A stretch of 64,000 bases of DNA from Bradyrhizobium ivorense (GTDB lineage Bacteria; Pseudomonadota; Alphaproteobacteria; Rhizobiales; Xanthobacteraceae): assembly GCF_900696085.1 (NCBI RefSeq), contig NZ_CAADFC020000011.1:1-64000 (forward strand), written 5' to 3'. Position numbers and translations under genes: made by a program. How positions within the stretch are numbered: position 1 is the stretch's first letter; each line of letters starts with the position of its first letter. Below the pieces are notes generated by a model. It ran no database searches, was not told where the DNA came from, and saw only the letters and a list, made by a program, of their open reading frames with translations. Of the stretch, positions 17,176-26,489 are shown in pieces.

Positions 17176-17865
17176 AGTGCTTACCCGTTCAAGCATAGCC
17201 CTGGTGGCGCGCGGGCGACGAAGATTTTCGCCGCACCTTCCATCAACGTCGTGGCTGGGAGAGCGATGAGTCAGTTTGGACCGAAATCATGTAGAGCAGC
17301 ATCGTGCCCACAACGGCTGTCCAGCCGATCGAAGCGGCAACGGCTCACACCCGTACTGACATCGGACGGTCCTCTAAAATCAATAAACGAAGAGGCCGCT
17401 GGCGCTGGACAGCGACCTCCTGGACCCGATCTCAAATAAATGTCTTGGAAATAGTATCGCCGCTGAAGGTCCGCCCTCAATAGACGACGAATCCGTAACG
17501 CCGTGAAGATCAAACATGTTCAATCATCAACGGAACTATCGCAACGTTGCCGGGGCGACACACTTCTCCCGCGGAGGTCTCACTACGGTGGGCTAAGAGC
17601 CGGATTGGCCTGAAAATGAGAGGGCTTGAGGCCTCCGTCGCTGAGAGAGCGAGCGCGCTCTCGCCTGCATTAAGCGAGGAAGCGCGGTCGTGGGACGACC
17701 TCTATTACATTCCGCGCGTGGAACGAAAACGTCTGCAGGTCGGCGCAAACTCGTACGCCAGCGAAGCGAGCAAGCGCCAGGGCGACTCGCGGCGGGATAG
17801 AACAAGCTAACCGCCCCTGAGAAGCTGCCCGTCACAAGACGACAAGAATGAGTAAGGCCTTCTCA
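17176..17865. other. Interval with no recognised gene
   Basis: Short frames at 17170-17439 and 17547-17810 have no motif or convincing ribosome binding site. The stretch lies between the methyltransferase remnant and the IS256-family element. Confidence 0.4.
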
Positions 17866-19297
17866 GGGAAATGTCCCGGGTCCTGTTGAATTTCTGAAGA
17901 GGTCGGCGTTGCCCACCTTGAGCCGGTAGGCTCGGGGAGCTGATTCCACAAAGGAGAGCAACGCCATGACGAGAGATATCACACCGGCTGGTTCGCCGGC
18001 GACTGGGGCTGTGGACGAAGCGTTTGCGGAAGTGCGGGCGAGCTTCGATCGGTTCTGGCTTGCGGCGGGGATCGAGGCGCTCGGCACGATGATGGAGGCG
18101 GATGTGTCGGCGGCCTGCGGGCCGCGCCACGGTCGCGATGCAGCGCGGCGGGCGCACCGTTAGGGCCGAACGCGGGGATGGATCGGTTTCCATGGCGGCA
18201 AGATCGAGGTCGAGCGCCGGCGGGTCCGGGGCGTGGACGGCCGCGAGGTCACGATCCCGAGCTGGGAAACGGCGGCGCAGGAGGACTGGCTCGGTCGCTG
18301 GGCGATGAACCTGATGCTGATCAATGTGTCGACGCGCCGGTTCGGCTGCGCTGTCCGACTGCCCGAGGGTGACGTGCCGGCATCGCCTGGATCGGGGATT
18401 CGAAATCGGCGGCCTCGCGGAGGTTCGTAGCGCTGTCGGCGGCGCGGCTGGCCGACTTCATGGCTGCCGATCTATCCGTGCTCGACCTTCTGGTGGTCCA
18501 AATCGATGGGCTGCATCTCGGCGACGATCTCGTGCTGGTCGCCGCGATCGGGGTTGACGGCGAAGGCAACAAGCATCCGCTGGCTCTGATGGAAGGGGCG
18601 ACCGAGAATGCCGCAACGGTTTAGGCCCTGCTGGACAACCTGGTCTCGCGCGGGCTCGACCCGATGGTGCCAAGACTGTTCATCGCCGACGGCGCGAAAG
18701 CGTTGTCGAAGGCGATCTGCCGCACCTTCGGTTCGGCCGCTGCGATCCAGCGCTGCCAGATCCACAAGACGCGCAACATCATGGAACGCCTGCCGAAAGA
18801 GCATCATGCGGCCACCCGTCGGGTGTTGCGCCAGGCCTGGGAGCTCGATGACGCGGACAAGGCTGAAAAATTGATCCGCAATCTCGCGCGTCGGCTCGAC
18901 CAGCAATGGCCCGGCGTCGCGGCCAGCATCCTCGAAGGCCTCGACGAAATCCCTGACTGTCGTTCAGTTGAGGCTGCCGAAGGAGCTTCGTTGATCCCTC
19001 GCCTGTACCAACATCGCCGAGAACATGATGGGCACCATTCGCCGCGTCACGCGCAACGTCAAACGCTGGCGGGATGCAGGTCAGGCCGTGCGATGGGTCG
19101 CGGCCGGCATGATCGAGGCCAACAAGGGCTTTCGACGATTGAAGGCGCATAAGCAATTGCCGGTTCTGCGTGCGGCTCTTCAAGCTCGCCACAATCGCAT
19201 GACGATCAACCCCGTTGCCCACGTCACGAGGGCCGCGTAACATTCATTCCGGCGACATCGGCCCGACCTAGTTCAACAACGATCGGGACATCCCCCT
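17866..19297. mobile_element. IS256-family insertion sequence, decayed
   Basis: Inverted ends share the core atgtcccg plus gttgaa: left 17866-17890 (gggaaatgtcccgg...gttgaa) and right 19272-19297 read on the other strand (gggggatgtcccga...gttgaa). The 1.4-kb length and the internal transposase fit the IS256 family. A target-site duplication was not identified. Confidence 0.7.
17966..19240 (+). pseudogene. IS256-family transposase, multiple frameshifts
   Basis: The ATG at 17966 follows an AGGAG site, but the frame stops at 18163. The transposase resumes in other frames: from about 18630 LDNLVSRGLDPMVPRLFIADGAKALSKAICRTFG, RCQIHKTRNIMERLP and later GTIRRVTRNVKRWRDAGQAVRWVAAGMIEANKGFRRLKAH, ending at 19240. 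The C..H..RN motif (CQIHKTRN) and the KGFRR tail are typical of IS256/mutator transposases. At least three frame changes and an internal stop (18624) make it non-functional. Confidence 0.85.
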
Positions 19298-19405
19298 TCT
19301 CAGTCTGAGGACCGGTTTGTGTCCTGAAACTGCCTGGCACAAATTGCACTAGCGGCCACTCAGCGTTCGGGCATAGGATTTAACCCCAAACGCAGGGGTT
19401 GTGCC

Positions 19406-19492
19406 ATGGGCAGCGATATATCTTTTAGTGCGCTCATCGTGGCGCTCGGGCTGAGTCCCATTGCAATTATGGCTATCGCTCTATTCATGTAG
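19406..19492 (+). CDS. 28-residue hydrophobic peptide
   Basis: The frame encodes MGSDISFSALIVALGLSPIA plus IMAIALFM, a single membrane helix with a short polar N-terminus. An AGGGG ribosome binding site sits nine bases before the ATG, and a strong terminator begins eight bases after the stop, making a self-contained transcription unit. No family was recognised. Candidates are a type I toxin-like peptide or a small membrane-complex subunit; there is no direct evidence for either. Such compact units are easily missed by automated annotation. Confidence 0.55.
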   Translation: MGSDISFSALIVALGLSPIAIMAIALFM

Positions 19493-19499
19493 CAAAACG

Positions 19500-19523
19500 G
19501 AGGCCGCCTCAGTTGGCGGCCTC
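19500..19523 (+). terminator. Terminator of the 28-residue peptide gene
   Basis: Perfect 9-bp arms gaggccgcc (19500-19508) and ggcggcctc (19515-19523) enclose tcagtt and are followed by ttcttt on the plus strand. Confidence 0.8.
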
Positions 19524-20015
19524 TTCTTTGGCCTCAAGCAGCTTGATGAGCTTGCCGATCTCGCGGGACTCTCCCCAGACGACAACCTTGACGGATAGTC
19601 CCAAAGAAACGGCCCCAGCATGGGGTTACCCGGTGAGGCCCGGTCGTCATCCCCAGGGATCGGCTTATTCGAGGAGAAGAAGGCCGACGAGGGGGAGGAC
19701 GCCTGAACATGTTCGCAGGATGTGCCAACAGAACCTCCCTGTGAGCGTGTCCTAATCCGCGCATAAGAGACGGCCCAAGCGGGGAACCGAGCCTGCCACT
19801 TTTTCCCGTATTCTTACGGACGCGTTAACCATTCTTAGGTATGCGCGCGCTTTGCATTTGTGCCAAACTGTACCTATCAGGATTTTGCCAATAACCGTCC
19901 TGGGGCTAGAGCAAGCGCCGCTCGCATGTATTTTAAGCGGGCGGCGTTGCGTTGAGTCATTACAAAAATTGACCCCGGCACTAGGGGCAAATCCGCGCGC
20001 TCCGCGACGCGCTTC
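19524..20015. other. Interval with no recognised gene
   Basis: Frames on both strands lack motifs and ribosome binding sites. The phrase gtgtcctaatccg occurs at 19748 and again at 20244, hinting at a small dispersed repeat in this debris. Confidence 0.35.
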
Positions 20016-20141
20016 TTAATAAGGATCAGCCGGCAGCTCACCGCTGCCTAAGTTCGCCCGAGCGATCTCGCGCTGCGCGAGGCCTGTTTCTCGAACAAAT
20101 TGCAATAGTCGCTGTTCGTCCTCTGCGGTCCACGCCGGCAT
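20016..20141 (-). CDS. 41-residue SANT/Myb-like small protein
   Basis: The frame reads MPAWTAEDEQRLLQFVRETG followed by LAQREIARA and a short tail. The W-T-x-x-D/E-x-x-x-L pattern and following helix resemble the short SANT/Myb-like DNA-binding proteins common in Bradyrhizobium (compare the intact one at 41939-42124). The expected final helix is missing, so this may be a truncated copy. Function is unknown. Confidence 0.35.
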   Translation of the reverse strand: MPAWTAEDEQRLLQFVRETGLAQREIARANLGSGELPADPY

Positions 20142-20420
20142 TGAAACTCCCAAAAATTGATCCGTCCTGAACTTTCAGCGAGGATTGCAGATATTGGCTA
20201 GCCTGTCAGTCCGGTTTCCTCCGGGTCTTCAAGTTGTCGCAGCGAGTGTCCTAATCCGTATCCAGGCCGCCGTATCCTGATTTGATTCTTGGGAGTGTCC
20301 GGGAGCAAGACTTGGTTGATGTTCTCAGCCCATCATTTTCCATGGGGCGCCATCTGTTCTCAGCTTGTTCCCGTGAGGTTTCGCATGAGATGATCACTGC
20401 CTCTGGCGGGGAGGCCCTCC

Positions 20421-20594
20421 ATGAAAGACATGCGGGCACACTTGGAAAAGCGTCGGATCGAGGCGGAAGAGTGTGAGCTAATCAGCAAGCTGGCGACCAG
20501 CCCGACTAAGAAAGAGTTATTGGCCAAGCTGGCAGCTCATCACCGGATACTGGCCGGTGAGGTCGAGCGGACGATAAGCGCAACGGAGCCTTAG
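20421..20594 (+). CDS. 57-residue helical small protein
   Basis: The frame reads MKDMRAHLEKRRIEAEECEL, then a Lys/Ala/Leu-rich helical part ending TISATEP. The pattern of charged and aliphatic residues suggests two amphipathic helices. A GGGGAGG tract lies about nine bases upstream of the ATG. It resembles short conserved hypothetical proteins of rhizobia; no function can be stated. Confidence 0.5.
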   Translation: MKDMRAHLEKRRIEAEECELISKLATSPTKKELLAKLAAHHRILAGEVERTISATEP

Positions 20595-20899
20595 TTTTCT
20601 TAACAACATAGGATGCGTCGGCGCATTGTACCGCCGTCACCGACCAAGGCTCCGCCCGCAGGGGTCGGCGGCTGAGAGACCAAGCACACTCCCGCCCGCA
20701 CAAAACAAGGAGCGCGGCCATGGCTTCCACCGGTCACGCTTCGCGCGTGCAATGAGGCTTCCAAGATTGCGGAACAGAGCGTGTGTTCGTGAGCTGATCT
20801 CATCGGGCTGCGGAGTTACCTGGAGTGCCGGCGCCGGACACCCTCATCATCCAAGACGCAGGAGCCCTTCCCCCTGAGGAGGAAGGGCAACTCACCAAT

Positions 20900-21524
20900 T
20901 GGAACGCTGCGCGAACCGGAGCATTCGCGTCCTCACAGACCTTCACACCTTCTCGCGCCCTTCGAGGCATGGCTCGAAGCGCGGTGGGCCTCCGGCTGCC
21001 AGGTGGGCCAGCAGCTTTGGCGGGAGCTTCAGCAACAGGGTTATACTGGAAGTCGGGTGACCGTCGCGCGATGGGCCGCCGACAGGCGTGCACATGCAGA
21101 CGCGGGAGGAGCAGCACAACCACACCTGACCTGGAAAGCTCCCACGCGTCGTCGCTGTGCTTGGTATTTGAGCCAGAATCCGGATCAGATCGATGCTGAA
21201 GCCAGGCTGTTCCTCGGCCATCTGTTTGCGCAAGCTCCGGAACTCGCCATGGCGGCCGAGCTGGCGAAGCGGTTTGTGTCCCTTCTCAGTGGTAGCGACA
21301 TCGCCGGGCTCGATGAATGGATCACACAAGCAGGCAACAGCGAGCTCAAGAGCTTGGCCAACGGCATTGCACGCGACATCGATGCGGTCCGAGCGGCAAT
21401 GACTACCTCCTGGACAACCAGTCCGGTCGAAGGCCAGATCAGCAGGATCAAAGCCATCAAACGACAAATGTATGGCGGGGCAAGCTACCCGCTATTGCGT
21501 CGACGCGTCCTCCTGGCTGCTTGA
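20900..21524 (+). pseudogene. ISL3-family transposase, C-terminal remnant
   Basis: From about 20960 the frame reads PFEAWLEARWASGCQVGQQL and TGSRVTVARWAADRR, and later GLDEWITQAGNSELKSLANG and TTSWTTSPVEGQISRIKAIK, ending LLRRRVLLAA. These match the C-terminal half of ISL3-family transposases (the SPVEGQISRIK-x-IKRQMYG block is diagnostic). The N-terminal zinc-finger and most of the catalytic part are missing, so it is a fragment. Confidence 0.8.
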
Positions 21525-21749
21525 GAACGACTGTTCAACCCATCTAACCCCGATCGCTCGTGCAGCACCAAATATGCGGAAGAAACCAATCAGAATGAGA
21601 CTGCGCCGATGGGGACGGACCGATGGTGACGAAGCGGTGCCGACCGAACACTCGGTACTTGAGAACGTATGTCGCTTTGTCGCGTTGACGTTTACGGCGG
21701 GAAACGGCACGCCTTGATCATCCGTATAAGGCAATACCGGATATGGTTG

Positions 21750-24479
21750 ATGACGAAGACCAAAGGCATGTCTAACTTCAGGACGTATACGCGTCGTACG
21801 ATGCTGTTGGGCAGTAGCTTCTTGGGTAGCGCGTTGTTCGGGGGCGTTACGGTGCCTACACCCAATCGGCCGCGGCGCAAGGTCGCCATGGTGTTGAAGG
21901 CGGCCGACTCTCCCTTCGTCGTTGGGTGCACACAAGACGGCATTACCTCGTTGCGTTATCGTAACGATACGTATGACACCGATTATGTCCTGCCTGGAGC
22001 CGTGCTGGGGACGGCTCACGCTAGAGTTCGGCGCGCCGGATCCGAGTGGCATACGCTTCGAACCGGCGTTGATGCAACGAAGCCGATGCATAGCGCGGCC
22101 CTTGAACTTGCAACCCGCGATGCCGGCGTCCTTCTCACGAGCCGCCTCGCAGTCGACGAGGCCGGATTGACGTGGGAGATCATGCTGCGGAACGACGGCA
22201 TGGCGAGCGTGGAGGTTGGCGACCTCTATTTGCCCATGCCGATGAACACCGAATTTCCGGCAGGGCAACCGGTGTCGGTGGCTGTTTTGAAGCACAGCTT
22301 CGTCTCGGGGCATGGATCGCACATCTTCTGGATTCGCGGCAACAGCACCGGTCCCTTCCTCATGCTCTTACCGGAAGCGGACACGTCACTGGAATATTGG
22401 GATGTCCACAAGGATTCAGCCGAAGCCAGTGGGACGTGGTGCGCCTACATCTTGGGCGGGGCGGCCGCCGGCGAGGCGGTGGCGGGCGGGACTCGCTGGC
22501 GACAGCCGACCCATTCCCTGTCCCTGTCACCGGCCGAGGAACGGCGTTACCATCTTCGCTTCCAGTGGGTTGCCGATTACGAGGCGGCACGTAGGGCTAT
22601 CGCGGACGCCGGTCTGGTGGACGTGGAAGTAATGCCGGGCATGACGGTTCCCAACGACCTGCATGTCGACATCGCGCTCGCGTCCTCCATCCCGGTGGAG
22701 CGAATCGAAGCGGAATTTACCGGCGACACGGTGGTGCAACGGTTGCCGGATCGGGCTGGCAGGCGACTGTGGCGGGTCCGGTTTTCGCGATTGGGCGAGA
22801 ACCGGCTGACCCTGCACCAGCCGGGTGCGCGCCAGACCTTTCTTGAATTCTTCGCTACTGAGCCCGTCGAGACGATGATGAAGAAGCGCGCAACCTTCAT
22901 CGTGAAGCGGCAGCATCGTGACCCGTCCAAATGGTACGATGGTTTGTTTGGCGAGTGGAACATGGAGACGCAGGTCCTGCTTGGCCCGGACAATTACGAC
23001 CGGATCAACGGCTGGCGCATCTATGAGGTGACGTGCGACGATCCCGGGCTGAGCAAGCCCGCTTACCTCGCGACCAAGAATGCCGAGCATCCTGATGTGG
23101 CGGAAGTGGCGTCGCTGGACCGGTATATCGATACGTTCGTCTGGGGCGGGCTGCAACGTACCACACAGGAGGCATACGCCTACGGCCTCTACGGCATACC
23201 CGATTGGAAGCAGAACCGGGAAAGCAGCGATCCCGGCCCAAAGGGCCGCCTGCATATCTGGCGGCCTTATGACTATCCGCACATCTTCGCGATGTATTTG
23301 GCCATGCACCGCATCGCGCGTGACCATCCTGCGATACCCACACGCCAGAGCGCACGAGATTATTTGGTACGCGCCTACGGTACGGCGCTGGCCATGTTCA
23401 CGGTGCCGGTGCGCGTGGTGATGTGGTCTGCCTACCGCACAGGCTTCTACAACGAATGTGTGATCCCCGAACTGGTTTCGGCGCTTACGACTGCGGGCTT
23501 GACGCGCGAGGCAGCGACTTTGGAGGCGCACTGGGCGCGTAAGGTGCGCGCCTTCGTCGATCCAAAGGCGGACCTGTTCAAGTCGGAATATCCGTTCGAT
23601 TCCACAGCCTTCGAATCAACACAGGCACTGGCGCGTTCGGCCCTTGACGACCCTGTCGCCATGGGGGTTTCGAAGGCGGCAGCGCGTACCTTCGCGGAGC
23701 GTCAGATCGCTGCAAATCTGTTTTGCCGTGGCTGGCTGGAACCTGCTTATTATTACCTGGGCAGCGATTATCGCGCGACTGCGGGCGACGCCTATACGCT
23801 GACTTATATGGCGCAGATGGGCGGCTGGGCGCTGCTTGATCATGCGCTGAACGATGCAGACGACCCGCATCCGCTCCTTCGTCTCGGCTATGCGTCACAA
23901 CTCAGCGCGTGGGCTTTGCTGAACAGCGGCCCTGCGTCGGCCGGTCATGGCTATTGGTATCCGGGCGAGGAGAATGACGGCGCGGCCGGTGGCGGTTTCG
24001 AGCCGGCGCCGAGCGGAACCACATGGCTCGGTCAGCCGCATCACCGTGGAACGTGGTATTATTCGTGCGAGATCGACCTGGGATTTTGTGGGGCGGTCCG
24101 CGCTGCTGCGACGATCGTTGCCGACGATCCCATCTTTGGGCAGGTTTGTTACGGTGGCACCATCGAGACGTTCGCTCATACCCTGCGTATCTGGCCACGT
24201 GATGGCGTGCGGCGACGGCTCAACGTGCGGCTCCAGTCTCTCCGATTGGACTTGGTGCTGCTCGACGCCCGATTCTCGGCGGATCGACCGATCATTCTGA
24301 ATTTGGGGGAGGGGCGGATCAGCCTTACGCCTGAGCCCTTTGCCCCATCTGCATCGGGAGTGACGTTCGAATTGCGGTACGATGACGGGAGGAAGCGCAA
24401 GGAGGTCGTCGACATCACGGACAGCCAGATCGTCGTCCGCTTGCCTGCGGCGCGCTTACCGCGGGTTCAGGTTCGCTAG
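21750..24479 (+). CDS. Tat-exported DUF5695-type protein
   Basis: The 909-residue product starts with a twin-arginine signal (TRRTMLLGSSFLGSALFGG, about residues 13-31), so it is probably folded in the cytoplasm and exported. The rest matches my recollection of DUF5695 proteins: an N-terminal beta-rich part, then a large mostly helical region with aromatic-rich motifs (EWNMETQVLLGPDNYDRING, WRPYDYPHIFAMYLAMHRIA, HGYWYPGEENDGAAGGGFEP) and a C-terminal beta part. The pattern recalls alpha/alpha-barrel polysaccharide-active enzymes, but this is inference. ATGs at 21750 and 21768 are both possible; neither has a strong ribosome binding site. The gene is intact and stands alone between transposase remnants, as expected for mobile cargo. 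Confidence 0.7.
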   Translation: MTKTKGMSNFRTYTRRTMLLGSSFLGSALFGGVTVPTPNRPRRKVAMVLKAADSPFVVGCTQDGITSLRYRNDTYDTDYVLPGAVLGTAHARVRRAGSEWHTLRTGVDATKPMHSAALELATRDAGVLLTSRLAVDEAGLTWEIMLRNDGMASVEVGDLYLPMPMNTEFPAGQPVSVAVLKHSFVSGHGSHIFWIRGNSTGPFLMLLPEADTSLEYWDVHKDSAEASGTWCAYILGGAAAGEAVAGGTRWRQPTHSLSLSPAEERRYHLRFQWVADYEAARRAIADAGLVDVEVMPGMTVPNDLHVDIALASSIPVERIEAEFTGDTVVQRLPDRAGRRLWRVRFSRLGENRLTLHQPGARQTFLEFFATEPVETMMKKRATFIVKRQHRDPSKWYDGLFGEWNMETQVLLGPDNYDRINGWRIYEVTCDDPGLSKPAYLATKNAEHPDVAEVASLDRYIDTFVWGGLQRTTQEAYAYGLYGIPDWKQNRESSDPGPKGRLHIWRPYDYPHIFAMYLAMHRIARDHPAIPTRQSARDYLVRAYGTALAMFTVPVRVVMWSAYRTGFYNECVIPELVSALTTAGLTREAATLEAHWARKVRAFVDPKADLFKSEYPFDSTAFESTQALARSALDDPVAMGVSKAAARTFAERQIAANLFCRGWLEPAYYYLGSDYRATAGDAYTLTYMAQMGGWALLDHALNDADDPHPLLRLGYASQLSAWALLNSGPASAGHGYWYPGEENDGAAGGGFEPAPSGTTWLGQPHHRGTWYYSCEIDLGFCGAVRAAATIVADDPIFGQVCYGGTIETFAHTLRIWPRDGVRRRLNVRLQSLRLDLVLLDARFSADRPIILNLGEGRISLTPEPFAPSASGVTFELRYDDGRKRKEVVDITDSQIVVRLPAARLPRVQVR

Positions 24480-24536
24480 ATGTTTAGTCCCGGGCTTTGA
24501 TGGTGCATCCTTATCGCACGATTCGAAGGAAGCGCT

Positions 24537-24827
24537 ATGGGACAAATTTTACACGGCTGCGCCACCACGACGGAGGCGGTTCGTCCAGCAATACAAAATA
24601 GTCAAGAGCGCTGGCTAAGCGCTACTAACCCGATCGAGCGCCTCAACGGCGAGATCAAGCGGCGCACCGAGGTGGTCGGCATCTTCCCTAATGAGGACGC
24701 CATCGTGCGCCTGATCGGAGCGATACTGCTTGAGCAAAACGATGAATGGGCCGTCCAACGGGCCCACTACATGACGCTGGAAACGATCGCGCCGTTGAGC
24801 GATGATCCAACCGTCGATTGCAGCTGA
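24537..24827 (+). pseudogene. Chimeric transposase remnant
   Basis: Residues 1-24 (MGQILHGCATTTEAVRPAIQ, then NSQE) match the start of IS481-type transposases. From residue 25 the frame continues RWLSATNPIERLNGEIKRRT and VVGIFPNEDAIVRLIGAILL, the C-terminus of an IS256-family transposase. The join falls near 24606 and keeps the frame open to 24827. Neither catalytic domain is present, so the product cannot be an active transposase. Confidence 0.75.
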
Positions 24828-25154
24828 CCAGTCCGGCCCTCGCCGGCGAACGCGGTGTCCCACCGCGAGTTACACCACGCTACGGGACACGATCGCCGCA
24901 GCGCGGAACCGGAACGACAAGCCTGTTGATCCCCCTTCCTGCCAAAGGGCAGATCAACGGCAGACTACCCTGGCTTCGCCAAAAGCGCGGCAGGCAGCCA
25001 TGACCGCCTTCGCTCTGTATCGAAGTCGAACATCGCGCCGGCACAGGCAGCCGCACCGGCTCGCTGGTGCCATTCACAGGATGGCGACAGGACCCGAGAT
25101 GCGAATTGTCAACAAATTGGTTGCAGCAGCGTATGGCTGTGGAGCTCAAGCTGT
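24828..25154. other. Interval downstream of the rtx-type operon
   Basis: This 327-bp gap between the chimeric transposase remnant and the convergent glutamine-synthetase-like gene shows no gene or clear terminator. Some frames are Arg-rich and may be further insertion-sequence debris. Confidence 0.35.
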
Positions 25155-26489
25155 CTAAATGATCTCGAAGTACCGCCGGCGCTCAAAGTCTGTGACTCGA
25201 TGTTGAAGGGCTTCCCATTCCCAACGCCGGGAGCAAGAAAACGCTTCAACAAACCTTTCACCGAAGACATCATTGGCTGCCGGCGACTGTGCAAACCGAT
25301 ATGTTGCCTCTGACAGGCTTTGGGGCAGTCTCCCGGATGGAAGGCAGGTCTCCGTGCTTGCATTACCGGCAATCGAAGCCGGGAGCGCCGCATTTGTCTC
25401 GATACCCAATATGCCGGAACCGATGGCACATGCGAGCGCAAGATATGGGTTCAGGTCGGCGCCGGGCAGCCTATATTCGAGGCGATGTACGGATGGCTCT
25501 CCAGGAATGACGCGTATCGCGCAGGAGCGGTTGTCGACTCCCCAGCTCGGACAGATTGGTGCCCAACAACCAGGTACCAATCTCTTGTAGCTATTGAAAT
25601 TCGGCACAGCGAGCACACAAAACTCATTCATGTATTTCAATTGTCCGCCGATGAAGTGCCTCATGAGCTTCGAGACGTTGCGAGACGCCTCGCTATCGTA
25701 AAATACATTCTGACCATCTGAGGACATCGAGACGTGAATATGGCCGGACTGTCCCGGCCATTTCTCGGAAACCTTGGCCATGAATGTAGCCGTCATGCCT
25801 CGCGTCTGCGCCCAGGCCTTTATCATCGACTTGAATATGATTGCGCGATCGGCGGCTTCCAGGGCATCACAATGCCGAAGTGACGCTTCAATCACGCCTG
25901 GTCCCGTTTCAAAGTGCAGCCCGCTGAGAGGTATTCTGGACTTCTCACAAAGCGCCAGGATCTCACCGAACAGCTCCCGGTGCGCAACAGACCGCGCAAT
26001 CGAGTAGCCGAATGGGCCCCGCGTCAAAGGAGCCCATTGGCCGAACGGCTTGTCTTCAATTGTGTCGGGGTTCTCCTTGAACAACATAAACTCAAACTCG
26101 AACCCGACAGTGCAGCCGTAGCCGCGGTCGGCAACCCTTCGTAGGACTTTACGCAGAATACCGCGCGGGCAGACGCTCTCATGTGCGCCCGTAAACTCGG
26201 CGAGATAGAGATATTGATCGCCGGCATAAGACACCGAACGGCCGGTGCCTGACAGAATGCGCAGATCGGCGTCCCCGAATACTGACTGCGGCTCTTGCGT
26301 GAAGCTCGCGGGAATGACCCGGTCCGAACAATCCCACGCGAGCACCGCTTCGGAAAACTTGATGACTTTATCCCCGACGCAAAGATCTTCACCCAGGACG
26401 TGCTTGCCTCGAAGGATGCCATCGAAGTCGCTCACACCGATCATCGCCGCGGCGGCTGAATTCGTGCAACTGTCGCGCGTGTCGGTCAT
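25155..26489 (-). CDS. rtxG: Glutamine-synthetase-like ligase (RtxG position)
   Basis: The 444-residue product has the glutamine-synthetase fold signature in order: GFEFEFML near residue 128, GPGVIEAS, GQSGHIHVS, NSYKRLVPG and EYRLPGADLNPYLALA. It is closer to gamma-glutamyl-amine ligases (PuuA type) than to nitrogen-assimilating GlnA, because it lacks the adenylylation-site region. It is the last gene of the operon, and its ATG overlaps the stop of the ATP-grasp gene by four bases. In the rtxACDEFG order this position is rtxG; I assign the symbol from gene order. It may gamma-glutamylate an amine such as serinol or an intermediate, ATP-dependently in the cytoplasm. Confidence 0.75.
   Translation of the reverse strand: MTDTRDSCTNSAAAAMIGVSDFDGILRGKHVLGEDLCVGDKVIKFSEAVLAWDCSDRVIPASFTQEPQSVFGDADLRILSGTGRSVSYAGDQYLYLAEFTGAHESVCPRGILRKVLRRVADRGYGCTVGFEFEFMLFKENPDTIEDKPFGQWAPLTRGPFGYSIARSVAHRELFGEILALCEKSRIPLSGLHFETGPGVIEASLRHCDALEAADRAIIFKSMIKAWAQTRGMTATFMAKVSEKWPGQSGHIHVSMSSDGQNVFYDSEASRNVSKLMRHFIGGQLKYMNEFCVLAVPNFNSYKRLVPGCWAPICPSWGVDNRSCAIRVIPGEPSVHRLEYRLPGADLNPYLALACAIGSGILGIETNAALPASIAGNASTETCLPSGRLPQSLSEATYRFAQSPAANDVFGERFVEAFSCSRRWEWEALQHRVTDFERRRYFEII

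Noticed and set aside
19335..19348. Sigma-54-like TGGCAC...TTGC upstream of the 28-residue peptide
   Set aside because: Only three bases separate TGGCAC and TTGC; the -24/-12 promoter needs five, so the spacing is wrong.
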